64,000 nucleotides of DNA from Limosilactobacillus sp. (GTDB lineage: Bacteria; Bacillota; Bacilli; Lactobacillales; Lactobacillaceae): assembly GCF_022482365.1 (NCBI RefSeq), contig NZ_JAKVPE010000001.1, positions 868,001-932,000 of the forward strand, read 5' to 3'. The notes under the pieces were generated by a model. It was not told where the DNA came from, did not search any database, and was given only the letters and a program-made list of their open reading frames with translations. Shown here piece by piece: positions 33,993 to 42,340 of the stretch (positions within the stretch are counted from its first letter, which is position 1; the number at the start of each line of letters is the position of its first letter). The position numbers and the translations under genes were made by a program.

Positions 33993-35129
33993 ATGACTGA
34001 ATTTACTACACGCACGACTTCCCCATTTCGTTTTGACATTGTCGGCTCATTCCTACGTCCCCAGGAACTGAAGGACGCCCGCGCCAAGTACGCCAAGGGC
34101 GAGATCAGCAAGCCCGAGCTGACGGAGGTTGAAAATCACTGTATTGAAGATTTGATTAAAAAGGAAGAAGCGGCTGGCTTGAAGGCCGTGACGGACGGTG
34201 AATTTCGGCGCAGCTGGTGGCACCTCGACTTTTTCTGGGGCCTGGGTGGCGTTAAGAAAGCCATTTTGAAGGAAGGTTACCACTTCGCCGACGAAGAGAC
34301 CCGTCCAGAAACCGCCCAGCTTACCGGCAAGGTCACTGGTGAAAATCACCCCTTCGTTGAATACTTCAAGTTCGTCCGTGACCATGTCAGTCCAGGAACC
34401 CAGGTCAAGCAGACGATTCCCGCACCAGCGCAATTTTTGGAGGAGTTCCTGCGACCAGAAAATCAAGCCAATGCGAAGGAATTTTACCCGAACCTGGATG
34501 AGCTCGACCATGACGTAGCAGCTGCCTATCACCAGGTAATTGAGGACCTATACGCGGCTGGTTGTCGAACTCTCCAGTTAGACGACTGTACCTGGGGTAT
34601 CTCGGTCAACAACTTCGCGAACCTAAAGAAGAAGGATCCAAACGCTGATACGTCACAGCTCAAGGCCCTGCAGGAACGCTTCTTAAAGGTTAACAACGAG
34701 GCCATTGCCGACCTGCCAACGGACCTAACTATCAACACCCATGTTTGCCGGGGCAACTACCACTCCACCTGGGCCGCGGCTGGTGGCTACGGACCAGTGG
34801 CCGACACCCTGCTGGCCCACGAAAACGTCAAGGCCTTCTACCTGGAATACGACAGCGACCGCGCCGGTGGCTTTGAACCGCTCGCCGCTGTACCAGACGA
34901 CAAATACGTGGTCCTCGGGCTGGTCACCTCCAAGAGCGGTGAGCTGGAAGACAAGCAGGCAATCATTGACCGGATCAATGAGGCAGCGAAGTACCACCCG
35001 CTCGATCACCTCTGTCTCAGTCCCCAATGTGGGTTCGCGTCAACGGAAGAAGGTAATATTCTGACGGAAGAGCAGCAATGGAACAAGATCAAGCTGATTA
35101 AGGAAATCGCCGAAGAAGTTTGGGGCTAA
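33993..35129 (+). CDS. MetE-like (YxjG/YxjH-type) homocysteine methyltransferase
   Basis: 378 residues, about half the length of full MetE and matching the core C-terminal catalytic domain as in B. subtilis YxjG/YxjH. Near the start: [20 protein letters not shown]. Zinc-ligand motifs: His-x-Cys in [13 protein letters not shown], Glu in [12 protein letters not shown] and Cys in LSPQCGFAS. It probably methylates homocysteine to methionine; the donor is uncertain because the folate-binding N-terminal domain is absent. Under Met T-box control and 22 bp upstream of luxS, which makes homocysteine. Confidence 0.88.
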   Translation: MTEFTTRTTSPFRFDIVGSFLRPQELKDARAKYAKGEISKPELTEVENHCIEDLIKKEEAAGLKAVTDGEFRRSWWHLDFFWGLGGVKKAILKEGYHFADEETRPETAQLTGKVTGENHPFVEYFKFVRDHVSPGTQVKQTIPAPAQFLEEFLRPENQANAKEFYPNLDELDHDVAAAYHQVIEDLYAAGCRTLQLDDCTWGISVNNFANLKKKDPNADTSQLKALQERFLKVNNEAIADLPTDLTINTHVCRGNYHSTWAAAGGYGPVADTLLAHENVKAFYLEYDSDRAGGFEPLAAVPDDKYVVLGLVTSKSGELEDKQAIIDRINEAAKYHPLDHLCLSPQCGFASTEEGNILTEEQQWNKIKLIKEIAEEVWG

Positions 35130-35151
35130 TTTAGAAAGGAAGTTTTTCATT

Positions 35152-35628
35152 ATGGCTAAGGTTGAAAGTTTTACATTGGATCACACAAAGGTAAAGGCAC
35201 CCTACGTTCGTTTAATTACCGTCGAAACCGGGCCTAAGGGCGACAAGATCAGCAACTACGATCTCCGCCTCGTCCAGCCGAACGTCAACGCCATTCCAAC
35301 GGCCGGGCTGCACACGATCGAACACCTCCTGGCGGGTCTGCTGCGTGACCGCCTCGATGGTGTGATTGACTGTTCGCCCTTTGGCTGTCGGACCGGCTTC
35401 CACCTGATTACCTGGGGCGAACATTCCACGACCGATGTCGCTAAAGCGCTGAAGTCTTCACTGGAGGAAATTGCCTACAAGACCAAGTGGGAAGATGTCC
35501 AGGGCACGACCATTGAATCCTGCGGGAACTACCGTGATCACTCGCTCTTCTCCGCCAAGGAATGGTCGAAGAAGATCCTGAGCGAAGGGATTTCCGACCA
35601 GCCATTTGAACGCCACGTTGTCGAATAA
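35152..35628 (+). CDS. luxS: S-ribosylhomocysteine lyase
   Basis: A 158-residue enzyme that splits S-ribosylhomocysteine into homocysteine and DPD, the precursor of AI-2. The metal site HTIEHLLAG (HxxEH) and the catalytic Cys in [15 protein letters not shown] are visible, as is the second metal/active-site region near [10 protein letters not shown]. Cotranscribed with the MetE-like gene, so regenerated homocysteine can be remade into methionine. An AAGGAAG site precedes the ATG. Confidence 0.96.
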   Translation: MAKVESFTLDHTKVKAPYVRLITVETGPKGDKISNYDLRLVQPNVNAIPTAGLHTIEHLLAGLLRDRLDGVIDCSPFGCRTGFHLITWGEHSTTDVAKALKSSLEEIAYKTKWEDVQGTTIESCGNYRDHSLFSAKEWSKKILSEGISDQPFERHVVE

Positions 35629-35657
35629 TCTAGCATCCACAGGAAGGGATGATCCAA

Positions 35658-35786
35658 ATGAACATCACCAATTGCCTCAACACGAACCTGCTCGAAATCA
35701 AAGAGCAGGAGCAGCAAAAATCCAATCAACAACATCCACAACATCCCAATAATTTCTGGCAGAAAATTTTGAACATCTTTTCCTAA
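35658..35786 (+). CDS. small Gln/Asn/His-rich protein after luxS
   Basis: A 42-residue reading frame (MNITNCLNTNLLEIKEQEQQ... ending FWQKILNIFS) with an AGGAAGGG site 9 bp upstream, 29 bp after luxS and just before a strong terminator. No family recognised. Cotranscription with luxS would put it under the same Met T-box. It may be a genuine small protein or a chance frame. Confidence 0.45.
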   Translation: MNITNCLNTNLLEIKEQEQQKSNQQHPQHPNNFWQKILNIFS

Positions 35787-35790
35787 TTAA

Positions 35791-35828
35791 ATGACCGCCG
35801 AGAGTGAATTGCCCTCGGCGGCCATTTT
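35791..35828. terminator. bidirectional terminator luxS / acetyltransferase
   Basis: ACCGCCGAGAG...CCTCGGCGGCC hairpin between convergent genes, with T4 on one side. Confidence 0.8.
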
Positions 35829-35838
35829 GGCGTTTTGC

Positions 35839-36450
35839 TTAGTTTTCTATCTTCTTAATGAGGCGGGCTGGCACCCCGCCGACCACGGTGTTGGCTGGGA
35901 CGTCCTTGGTGACCACCGCACCGGCAGCGATCACAGCGTTCTCCCCCACCGTGACGCCCTGCAAGATGGTAGCGTTGGCCCCAATCCAGGCATTCTTGCA
36001 AATGTGGATTGGCGCGGGGATGAGGTCATGGCGGTGAGCCGCAGCCAAACCGTGATTCAGCGTCGCCAGGACCACATGATGGCCGATCAAAGCGCCATCG
36101 TCAATCGTGATGCCGCCCTGATCCTGCATGGCAACGCCAGCATTGACGTAGATGTGCTTGCCAAACTTGATGTTGGCGCCGAAGTCAGTCGTAAAAGGCA
36201 GGATCACGGTCACCGTCGAATCGACTGGGCGGCAGGTCAGCTCGGATAAGGCCGCCTGAATCTCCTGGTGATCGTGATAACCGGTACTGATTTCGGCCAG
36301 GATCAGGTTCGCCCGGGCGGTCATCTTGGCACTCATCGCCATTTCCGGAGAATCATGCTTGATTGGCTGACCGGTCTGAACGTAGCGGCGGAAATGCGCA
36401 AGCTCCGTTGGATCAACTTGACGTAGGTTGGTTTGCTCTTCTGGTGTCAT
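35839..36450 (-). CDS. maltose/galactoside O-acetyltransferase family (LbH)
   Basis: 203 residues. An N-terminal helical cap (MTPEEQTNLRQVDPTELAHF...) is typical of Maa/LacA/NodL enzymes, followed by left-handed beta-helix hexapeptides: ILPFTTDFGANIKFGKHIYVN, IGHHVVLATLNHG (with the catalytic His) and AVIAAGAVVTKDVPANTVVGG. It transfers acetyl from acetyl-CoA to a sugar or related hydroxyl compound; the substrate is uncertain. Confidence 0.88.
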   Translation of the reverse strand: MTPEEQTNLRQVDPTELAHFRRYVQTGQPIKHDSPEMAMSAKMTARANLILAEISTGYHDHQEIQAALSELTCRPVDSTVTVILPFTTDFGANIKFGKHIYVNAGVAMQDQGGITIDDGALIGHHVVLATLNHGLAAAHRHDLIPAPIHICKNAWIGANATILQGVTVGENAVIAAGAVVTKDVPANTVVGGVPARLIKKIEN

Positions 36451-36637
36451 GATATTCTTCCTCCTTATTTAGATTTATAGTCATTTTTTATGCCTGTCAT
36501 TTTTTAACTTCTGCCTGCCATATAGCGGTAATAAAATAGCCAATGGGAATCTCCCACCGGCTATTTTAGCTTCTTTGCCTTAATTAACCCAAGTTAGCCA
36601 TATCAAATATAAATTAACAACTCATTTCGACAAAGTT
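36451..36637. other. intergenic stretch with a hairpin
   Basis: AT-rich DNA without a gene. AAAATAGCC...GGCTATTTTA at about 36534-36568 is a terminator-like hairpin usable in both directions. Confidence 0.5.
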
Positions 36638-36778
36638 GTTTGTCCCCCATGCGTATGGGGAAAAACTTATTGCTCATTTGATTGATACGAAGAATGCCTC
36701 ATGTGCATGGGGAAAACATCGCATGAGCAACTTGACAGGCAGCATCCACAGGATCACCCCCATGTGCATGGGGAAAAC
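36638..36778 (-). CRISPR. degenerate type I-E-like CRISPR remnant
   Basis: Three repeats sharing the core CATG(T/C)G(C/T)ATGGGGAAAAC. Repeats at 36690-36717 and 36751-36778 are exactly 61 bp apart (28-bp repeat plus a 33-bp spacer, the I-E size). The third, at 36638-36666, is one base longer and its spacer only 23 bp. Read on the minus strand the best repeat begins GTTTTCCCCATG and ends GGGGGTGATCC, close to known lactobacillus/bifidobacterial type I-E repeats. The middle repeat is degraded at one end. No cas genes are nearby, so the array is probably dead. Confidence 0.75.
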
Positions 36779-36991
36779 ACTAGCAGATCCCAAGTGAATT
36801 GCCGAAAGGTCTTCAAGGCAAAATCTATTTCTCTTAATTTCTAAACTTACGAAGACTAGTTAAGAACTTTTATAGCATTATGTTCTTACAATTAAAGTGT
36901 CCCAAAACTAAATTTTTGGCATTCAATGGTACGCAAATTGAAAGCTCGGATCCTTTAAGTTTTCTGACTTTTGAGGATTATAAGAAAAAGC
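36779..36991. other. gene-free stretch between CRISPR remnant and IS30 copy 3
   Basis: About 210 bp of AT-rich sequence; may include the old CRISPR leader next to the best-preserved repeat. Its last 13 bp (36979-36991, TATAAGAAAAAGC) are one target repeat of IS30 copy 3. Confidence 0.4.
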
Positions 36992-38270
36992 CCTAAATTT
37001 CAAGAATAAGTTAGCCACTGGACTCAAATAAATAATACTGACCAATTGATTATTGGTTGATGGAGCTGTGATATCTCTTGGTAGAAGGCCTTACGATAGA
37101 TATCCATTGACGAATGTCCATTAAACATAGCCCGTGGATAGTGATTCATCCAATCATTAGTCGCTATGATCTGAGCACTACTATAGTTATTTATAGCTTC
37201 ACCTTTGGTAATCTCCTTGCGGAGAAACCGGTTATTGATCTCATTGGATCCACGTTCCCAAGGGGAATACGGATCAGCATAGAAAACATGATCGTGAACT
37301 TGTGTTAACTCACTAAATTCTGAACCGTTGTCAGAGGTTATTGTCTTAAAAATGCGATAGTAAGCATCTGTGCCCATTTTCTGGCGCAAATTTATAAAGA
37401 ACTGATTTACTGCATGCGCAGTTTTACCAGCAATTTTACTCGTGATATTAACTCGTGAAAGGCGATCAGTCATTACTAGTACAACACTGTCATTACCGTT
37501 TTTCTGTCCCTGAACTGTATCCAGTTCCCAATGGCCAATTTCGGACCGTTGGTCCGCAGTTTGAGGTCGTTGAGCAATATTAGGCCCTAAGCACCTTTTA
37601 GCTTGCGGATGAGTTTGATGATGCTTACGTTTAGGTTTTTCAAAGAGGTCTAAATTGGACGTACGAAGCACACCCTCATTAATCCATTGATATAAAGTTA
37701 CAACCGACTTTGGGATCAGGGTGCCATCATTCATTAAATCTCGAGCCTTATAAATAACCGCTTGTGGGGAGTAATGGTGGTCGTCAAACTCACCAAGCAT
37801 TAGCTGATCAGCTAATCGTAAAAATTGCTTTGAAGAATAATATAAGCGACGACGACCAGAATGGCGGTGATGTTCAAGATATGTGGCCTGACCAGCTTCA
37901 TAACTATAGATGTAGTAAGAATATTCGTAAATCTTACCATTAGATTTTTGACGACGAAGTTGGCGGACCGTACCACGGTTGAGCTCGTTATTAATTGTTT
38001 GATGATTAACTCCTAATTGGCGACCAATTGCGCGATTGGAAAGTCCTTGCGACTTTAAAGTCGCAATCATCACACGTTCTTCTTTAGTAAGATGAGCATT
38101 CTTTTTATGAGTAGTCAATAAAATAGTAGACATGGTATCATTTAAGTGCGTCATTTGACGGACATCCTTTCATATAGGTTTGGTTCACTTAATATGATAC
38201 CTGATGTCACGCCGAATGGCGTTTTTTATTTACCACCAACTGGGTGGCTAACTTCATTCTATAATCTACC
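36992..38270 (-). mobile_element. IS30-family element, copy 3
   Basis: A complete 1,279-bp element flanked by TATAAGAAAAAGC (36979-36991) and TATAAGAAAAAAC (38271-38283), a 13-bp target duplication with one later mismatch. This makes it likely older than copies 1 and 2, whose duplications are exact. Confidence 0.95.
37024..38154 (-). CDS. IS30-family transposase (copy 3)
   Basis: 376 residues, with Gln at residue 251, and the same sequence as copies 4 and 5 at protein level; DDE residues intact. One silent change (CCC for CTC-type codon region near 37133) marks it. Confidence 0.95.
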   Translation of the reverse strand: MTHLNDTMSTILLTTHKKNAHLTKEERVMIATLKSQGLSNRAIGRQLGVNHQTINNELNRGTVRQLRRQKSNGKIYEYSYYIYSYEAGQATYLEHHRHSGRRRLYYSSKQFLRLADQLMLGEFDDHHYSPQAVIYKARDLMNDGTLIPKSVVTLYQWINEGVLRTSNLDLFEKPKRKHHQTHPQAKRCLGPNIAQRPQTADQRSEIGHWELDTVQGQKNGNDSVVLVMTDRLSRVNITSKIAGKTAHAVNQFFINLRQKMGTDAYYRIFKTITSDNGSEFSELTQVHDHVFYADPYSPWERGSNEINNRFLRKEITKGEAINNYSSAQIIATNDWMNHYPRAMFNGHSSMDIYRKAFYQEISQLHQPIINWSVLFI

Positions 38271-38345
38271 TATAAGAAAAAACACCTGTTTCTTTCAGTT
38301 GTAAGTACACACTATATGGCTGAATGGTCCACATAATCATTAGTT

Positions 38346-39248
38346 CTAGTCCTCATCTAAATAAAAGCTCTTCAGGCGATAAGTCGTCACCGGTTCAACA
38401 TAGTAGCGATATTTAGCCACCAAATCGCAAATCTGATCGCCATTGATTAAAGTAATAATACGAGTACCCTGCCGCGCCGTTCGTACGGCATCCCGCGTGA
38501 AATCGGAATTGGTAATAAAGATACCAAACTCAGCGTTGTATTTATCCATTGCACCGCGAAATTTGTCAATCTCGGGCGCCGATACCTTCCCCTGCCAGCG
38601 CTTTGCTTGTAAAGCCACCCGGGTCGTCCGATAATCATCAGACCGAACGTAACCAAAACCATCCAAGCCACCGTCGGCAACGTACTGAACACCAATCGTA
38701 TCATCCACATCAACGCCCATTTTCTTGAGCAGGCCACGGCAGAATAGCTCAAACTTCTTCGGATTCATTCTCATTAGTGCGTCCAGGAGCTGCTGACGCC
38801 AAGAATCTTCTTCGTCATCTGTGGACGTTTCTTCGATGATTGCGGTGCTATTACTTTTCTGTGCTGTCTCTTCTCCCTTAGTACTATTATGATGTGGGAA
38901 TTTAGGCTCCGAAATTGCTCGAACGTCTTTATCTGCATCAAAGGAAGTCAAATCAACGTTTCGTCCTTTTTTAGAAAGCGCAAGTTGATAATTTCCCAAA
39001 TCATCAATAAACCCAGCTAATATCAAATGTTTAACGGCAAAGTTAAATTTCCATTGAAATGGGTGGTATATCTTTCCAGTTTTTTTCGATCTTTTTTCCT
39101 GATCAATTTGTTCTTCGGTGAAACTAGTTGAGTTTTCTCGCAAGTCCTGCAGAATTTCTTTTCTTGTCACTTGACCGCCCAAATTATGCATCGATATCAG
39201 GATGTCTTTCATTGCTTTATTTTCAATTTCAGTTTGTCGATTTGCCAT
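38346..39248 (-). CDS. mrr: Mrr-like type IV restriction endonuclease
   Basis: A 300-residue protein. N-terminal winged-helix (Mrr_N-like) domain to about 110, an acidic, Ser/Thr-rich linker, then the Mrr catalytic domain from about 165: MNPKKFELFCRGLLKKMG, DGGLDGFGY and VALQAKRW, the modified PD-(D/E)xK motif with Gln-x-Lys. The end (VRTARQGTRIITLINGDQIC) is also typical. Such enzymes cut foreign methylated DNA. It stands alone, without a methylase. IS30 copy 3 lies just downstream. Gene name by family similarity. Confidence 0.9.
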   Translation of the reverse strand: MANRQTEIENKAMKDILISMHNLGGQVTRKEILQDLRENSTSFTEEQIDQEKRSKKTGKIYHPFQWKFNFAVKHLILAGFIDDLGNYQLALSKKGRNVDLTSFDADKDVRAISEPKFPHHNSTKGEETAQKSNSTAIIEETSTDDEEDSWRQQLLDALMRMNPKKFELFCRGLLKKMGVDVDDTIGVQYVADGGLDGFGYVRSDDYRTTRVALQAKRWQGKVSAPEIDKFRGAMDKYNAEFGIFITNSDFTRDAVRTARQGTRIITLINGDQICDLVAKYRYYVEPVTTYRLKSFYLDED

Positions 39249-39318
39249 TTTATTGCTCCCTATTTTGGCTATTTTTTATTACCTACTTTTCATTGTAGGC
39301 TTTCCCTTTTCAGCCCGT

Positions 39319-39966
39319 TTAATTACTCTCATCAAGCTTTTCTTTGATCTCAGCCAGCTTCACAATCGCCTCTTCTACATCAAGCGTGGTTAGCAGCGGA
39401 ATAATCCGATCAAGCAACTCATCGGGAAAGCTCCACCATTTAATCTGCTCCAGCTTTGCGATCGTCTCATCATCAAACCTTGAGCGAATTAGCTTAGCAG
39501 GATTTCCGCCAACGACCGTATATGGCGCAACGTTTTTCGTCACGACTGCCTGAGCACCAATGATTGCACCATCGCCGACCGTCACGCCGGGCATGATCGT
39601 CGCCTTTCTGCCAATCCACACATCATTACCAATCACCGTATCGTTGCGCTTGAGATCCTGACGACTTACCTGGGTCAGTTCCCGCCATTCGGGTGAAAAA
39701 GTATTAAAAGGATAGGTTGAAATTGACTTAATTGAGTGATTCGCACTTGCCATCAAAAACTCAACCCCCGTCGCGATCGCACAGAACTTGCCGATCCTGA
39801 GTTGATAGGTATCGCGCGGGTTGTTGTACAAAATATGGTTTTGACTGAACTTCGCCGGTTCCTCATCGCGTGCTAAGCTGTAGTAGCTATGCTCACCAAC
39901 ATGGACATTCGTCGGTAAATCAATTCCTGACAGCATCAAGGTCGTTTCGCTATATTTGTTGGCCAT
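39319..39966 (-). CDS. Vat/CatB-like xenobiotic acetyltransferase (LbH)
   Basis: About 215 residues from MANKYSETTLML. Hexapeptide-repeat protein with the xenobiotic acetyltransferase pattern: HILYNNPRDTYQLRIGKFCA, ANHSIKSISTYPFNTF (with the catalytic His) and NDVWIGRKATIMPGVTVGDG. These enzymes can acetylate streptogramin A or chloramphenicol, but many chromosomal relatives have other substrates, so resistance cannot be claimed. Confidence 0.85.
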   Translation of the reverse strand: MANKYSETTLMLSGIDLPTNVHVGEHSYYSLARDEEPAKFSQNHILYNNPRDTYQLRIGKFCAIATGVEFLMASANHSIKSISTYPFNTFSPEWRELTQVSRQDLKRNDTVIGNDVWIGRKATIMPGVTVGDGAIIGAQAVVTKNVAPYTVVGGNPAKLIRSRFDDETIAKLEQIKWWSFPDELLDRIIPLLTTLDVEEAIVKLAEIKEKLDESN

Positions 39967-40020
39967 TTTAATCCCCACTTTCTTTATACAGTTACTAATG
40001 CAATATTATAGTAGTACGAA

Positions 40021-40058
40021 ATAAGCATCGGCTTTAACGGGTCGATGCTTTTATTTTT
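40021..40058 (-). terminator. terminator of hydrolase gene
   Basis: Read leftward: AAGCATCGACCCGTTAAAGCCGATGCTTATTT; the opposite side also has a T-run (TTTTATTTTTT). Confidence 0.75.
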
Positions 40059-40100
40059 TCCAAATTAGCAGTCCACTCTCAACGACCCATGTGCCAGCAG

Positions 40101-41021
40101 CTATCCTCTTGGATACTGCCGCCCAATCCAGTCAATAATATACTGCATTACTTCTTCCTTGTTATACTCATGCAGGATTTCATGTCGAGCTCCCTTAAAT
40201 AGCTTAAGAGTCACCTTTGAACACCCAGCCACCCGTAGTAGGCGCGTCAGTTTTCTAACGCCCTTACCAAAATCGCCAACCGGGTCCTGAGCACCCGAAA
40301 TGATCAAAAGCGGCAAATCATGCGGCATTGCCTGAATCGATTTCTTCTTGTTGGCAAAATGAGACAGGTTAAAAATCCCCCGATACATGTTAACTGTCGG
40401 ACGAAATTGCTGATAAGTGTCTGCTAGGTATTTATCGACTTCTCGCGGATCGCGATTTATCCAATCTGAACGGGTACGATTCGGCCTAAAATTGCGATTG
40501 AACGAACCGGTGCTCAATTGTTCCAGTAATTTGCTCCGGTAATCAGGTCCCCTGAATAGTTTAATAATTTCGGCAATTGCAATTCCCAATCCAGTTAGCA
40601 GCTGCGATTGCTGGCCAGTTCCCATTAAGATTGCTCCCGCTAGCTGATCATCACCATACTTAGCCAGATACAGTCGGACAATGTAAGAACCCATCGAATG
40701 CCCCAACATGGTATAAGGAAGGTTGGGGTAGCGTTCCTGCACCTGCCGCTTGAGGAGACGGACATCCTCCACTAAACTTTCCCACTCGTCAGGAAATTTT
40801 CCATAATCATCTTTTTGCCTGACAGTTTTGCCGTGGCCAACATGATCATTGCCGACCACAATGTAACCGGCCCGATTAGCAAAGTGGGCAAACTGATCAT
40901 AACGCTCCGTGTACTCAATCATGCCGTGCACAATTTGAATAATCCCAACTGGGTGATCGACTTCCCACATGACTGCGTAATTTTCACGTGGGCCATAGTA
41001 CCAGGACTTTTTCTCCGTCAT
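40101..41021 (-). CDS. alpha/beta hydrolase (monoacylglycerol lipase/lysophospholipase type)
   Basis: About 306 residues from MTEKKSWYYGPRENYAVMWE, after an AGGGGAAAAG site. Family motifs: GIIQIVHGMIEYTERYDQFA (oxyanion region), NDHVGHGKT and the nucleophile elbow GHSMGS (about 106-111). Asp in SGAQDPVGDFGKG and His in GARHEILHE complete the triad. A cytosolic serine hydrolase acting on monoglycerides or lysolipids is likely. Confidence 0.88.
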   Translation of the reverse strand: MTEKKSWYYGPRENYAVMWEVDHPVGIIQIVHGMIEYTERYDQFAHFANRAGYIVVGNDHVGHGKTVRQKDDYGKFPDEWESLVEDVRLLKRQVQERYPNLPYTMLGHSMGSYIVRLYLAKYGDDQLAGAILMGTGQQSQLLTGLGIAIAEIIKLFRGPDYRSKLLEQLSTGSFNRNFRPNRTRSDWINRDPREVDKYLADTYQQFRPTVNMYRGIFNLSHFANKKKSIQAMPHDLPLLIISGAQDPVGDFGKGVRKLTRLLRVAGCSKVTLKLFKGARHEILHEYNKEEVMQYIIDWIGRQYPRG

Positions 41022-41117
41022 TGCTTTTCCCCTATCCTTCATCAGTAATTATCTTTAGTATAACGGATCTTGGAAAGCGGTTACAAGTAGTCTTAATGTA
41101 CCCGGTATGGTTGGCAT

Positions 41118-42248
41118 TTAACTTTCGCTTTGTCTTACCTCCTCGCTATCTTTAATCACAAGCTGCTGAAGAACCTCCGCCGTGTGGCGGTCGCGATACT
41201 GGTAGTGATTCGATAATGATAAATTTGAATTTAGCATCTTGATGATCTGGTCGATATCCATATTGTCCGCAACGGTGTTTACCAGAATATTCAAATCCTT
41301 CACCTTGCGCCTCGTCCGCCGGGTTCCCTGCAAATACTTAACAAACTCTTCCGCATTAATCGTTTCTAAATTACTCAGTTCAACCAGGTGCAACTGATCC
41401 TGAAGCACCTTGCTGTCATACCAGCCCAGCAGCTTGTTCAACTTTTCCCGCTGCGCCAGGCATTCCATGACGTACTTGAGACTATCGAAAAATTTAGAAG
41501 CGTCATACCGTGCGAAGTCAATCTGTGGCTTCTCCTTTGTCTTGTCGGTTACCGACAGAATTTCCTGGTCGGTATCATCAAAATGATCGACTAACCGCTG
41601 ACTAAGCTGGTCGATTCGCCGCGTTATTTGATCAGTTTCCCAAGTCGACATGTTCTGTTCACCCGATCCATTGTCCCAAACTATTTCCCCCGTCCGTAGA
41701 TTTAAAACCCGCATCGAGTAGGGGTTCAGCTCAGGGAAATTGCTCCAAAAGCGTTTATTGGTCGCGATGCTTCCCGCGGTGGCAACCGCCTTACTTGCCT
41801 CATCCCAGCGGCGGACGCGATTACCGAACGGATAAATGAAGCCGCCATTATCATATAAAGTCGTGTCCAGAAAGTAGTAATTATCGCCGACCTCAACGGC
41901 GACCGCAAAGAGTTTCATGTCCTTACTAATCTTCTTTGCCATTTTCGGACTGACCCATTCCGGCCACGATGCCTCTGGCACAACTTTCTCTTCCATCTGT
42001 TCCTTAGGCTCAGCAGTCGCGTTAATTGGCGAAAGATTATCGGTCCCGATCTCGTGAATATAAAAACGCTCTTTCTTTTTCGCACCAAAAATAGTTGGAA
42101 AGTCCTGGCGCAGACGACTAAGTTCCTCTGCCACCTCCAGCTTTGTATCCCAGGAACGATGATCTTCAGCTTTTTTTCTACCATTAGTCAAGCCCCACAA
42201 GGAATTTGATTTAGAATTAGTTGTTGAGATGGTCTGAAGGGTATTCAT
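41118..42248 (-). CDS. hypothetical protein
   Basis: 376 residues, hydrophilic, without signal peptide or membrane segment; no family recognised. The middle (about 110-215) is beta-rich (MKLFAVAVEVGDNYYFLDTT, RVLNLRTGEIVWDNG); the last 150 residues are helical and charged, with a basic RRTRRKVKDLNILV stretch. The gene is more AT-rich than the core and lies between a hydrolase and an IS110 insertion, in the accessory region. The translated start is an ATG with no strong ribosome site visible, so the true start could be internal. Confidence 0.65.
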   Translation of the reverse strand: MNTLQTISTTNSKSNSLWGLTNGRKKAEDHRSWDTKLEVAEELSRLRQDFPTIFGAKKKERFYIHEIGTDNLSPINATAEPKEQMEEKVVPEASWPEWVSPKMAKKISKDMKLFAVAVEVGDNYYFLDTTLYDNGGFIYPFGNRVRRWDEASKAVATAGSIATNKRFWSNFPELNPYSMRVLNLRTGEIVWDNGSGEQNMSTWETDQITRRIDQLSQRLVDHFDDTDQEILSVTDKTKEKPQIDFARYDASKFFDSLKYVMECLAQREKLNKLLGWYDSKVLQDQLHLVELSNLETINAEEFVKYLQGTRRTRRKVKDLNILVNTVADNMDIDQIIKMLNSNLSLSNHYQYRDRHTAEVLQQLVIKDSEEVRQSES

Positions 42249-42340
42249 TCAAAGAAGCTTAGGAGTTTAAGGGTATACTAAATAAGCCCATGGCCTTGGT
42301 TATTTTGACCATTGGCTGTAAAATGAATCATGACCTAATT

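Noticed and set aside
39319-39966. Streptogramin or chloramphenicol resistance gene
   Set aside because: The acetyltransferase family fits, but chromosomal relatives often have other substrates; resistance cannot be inferred from sequence alone.
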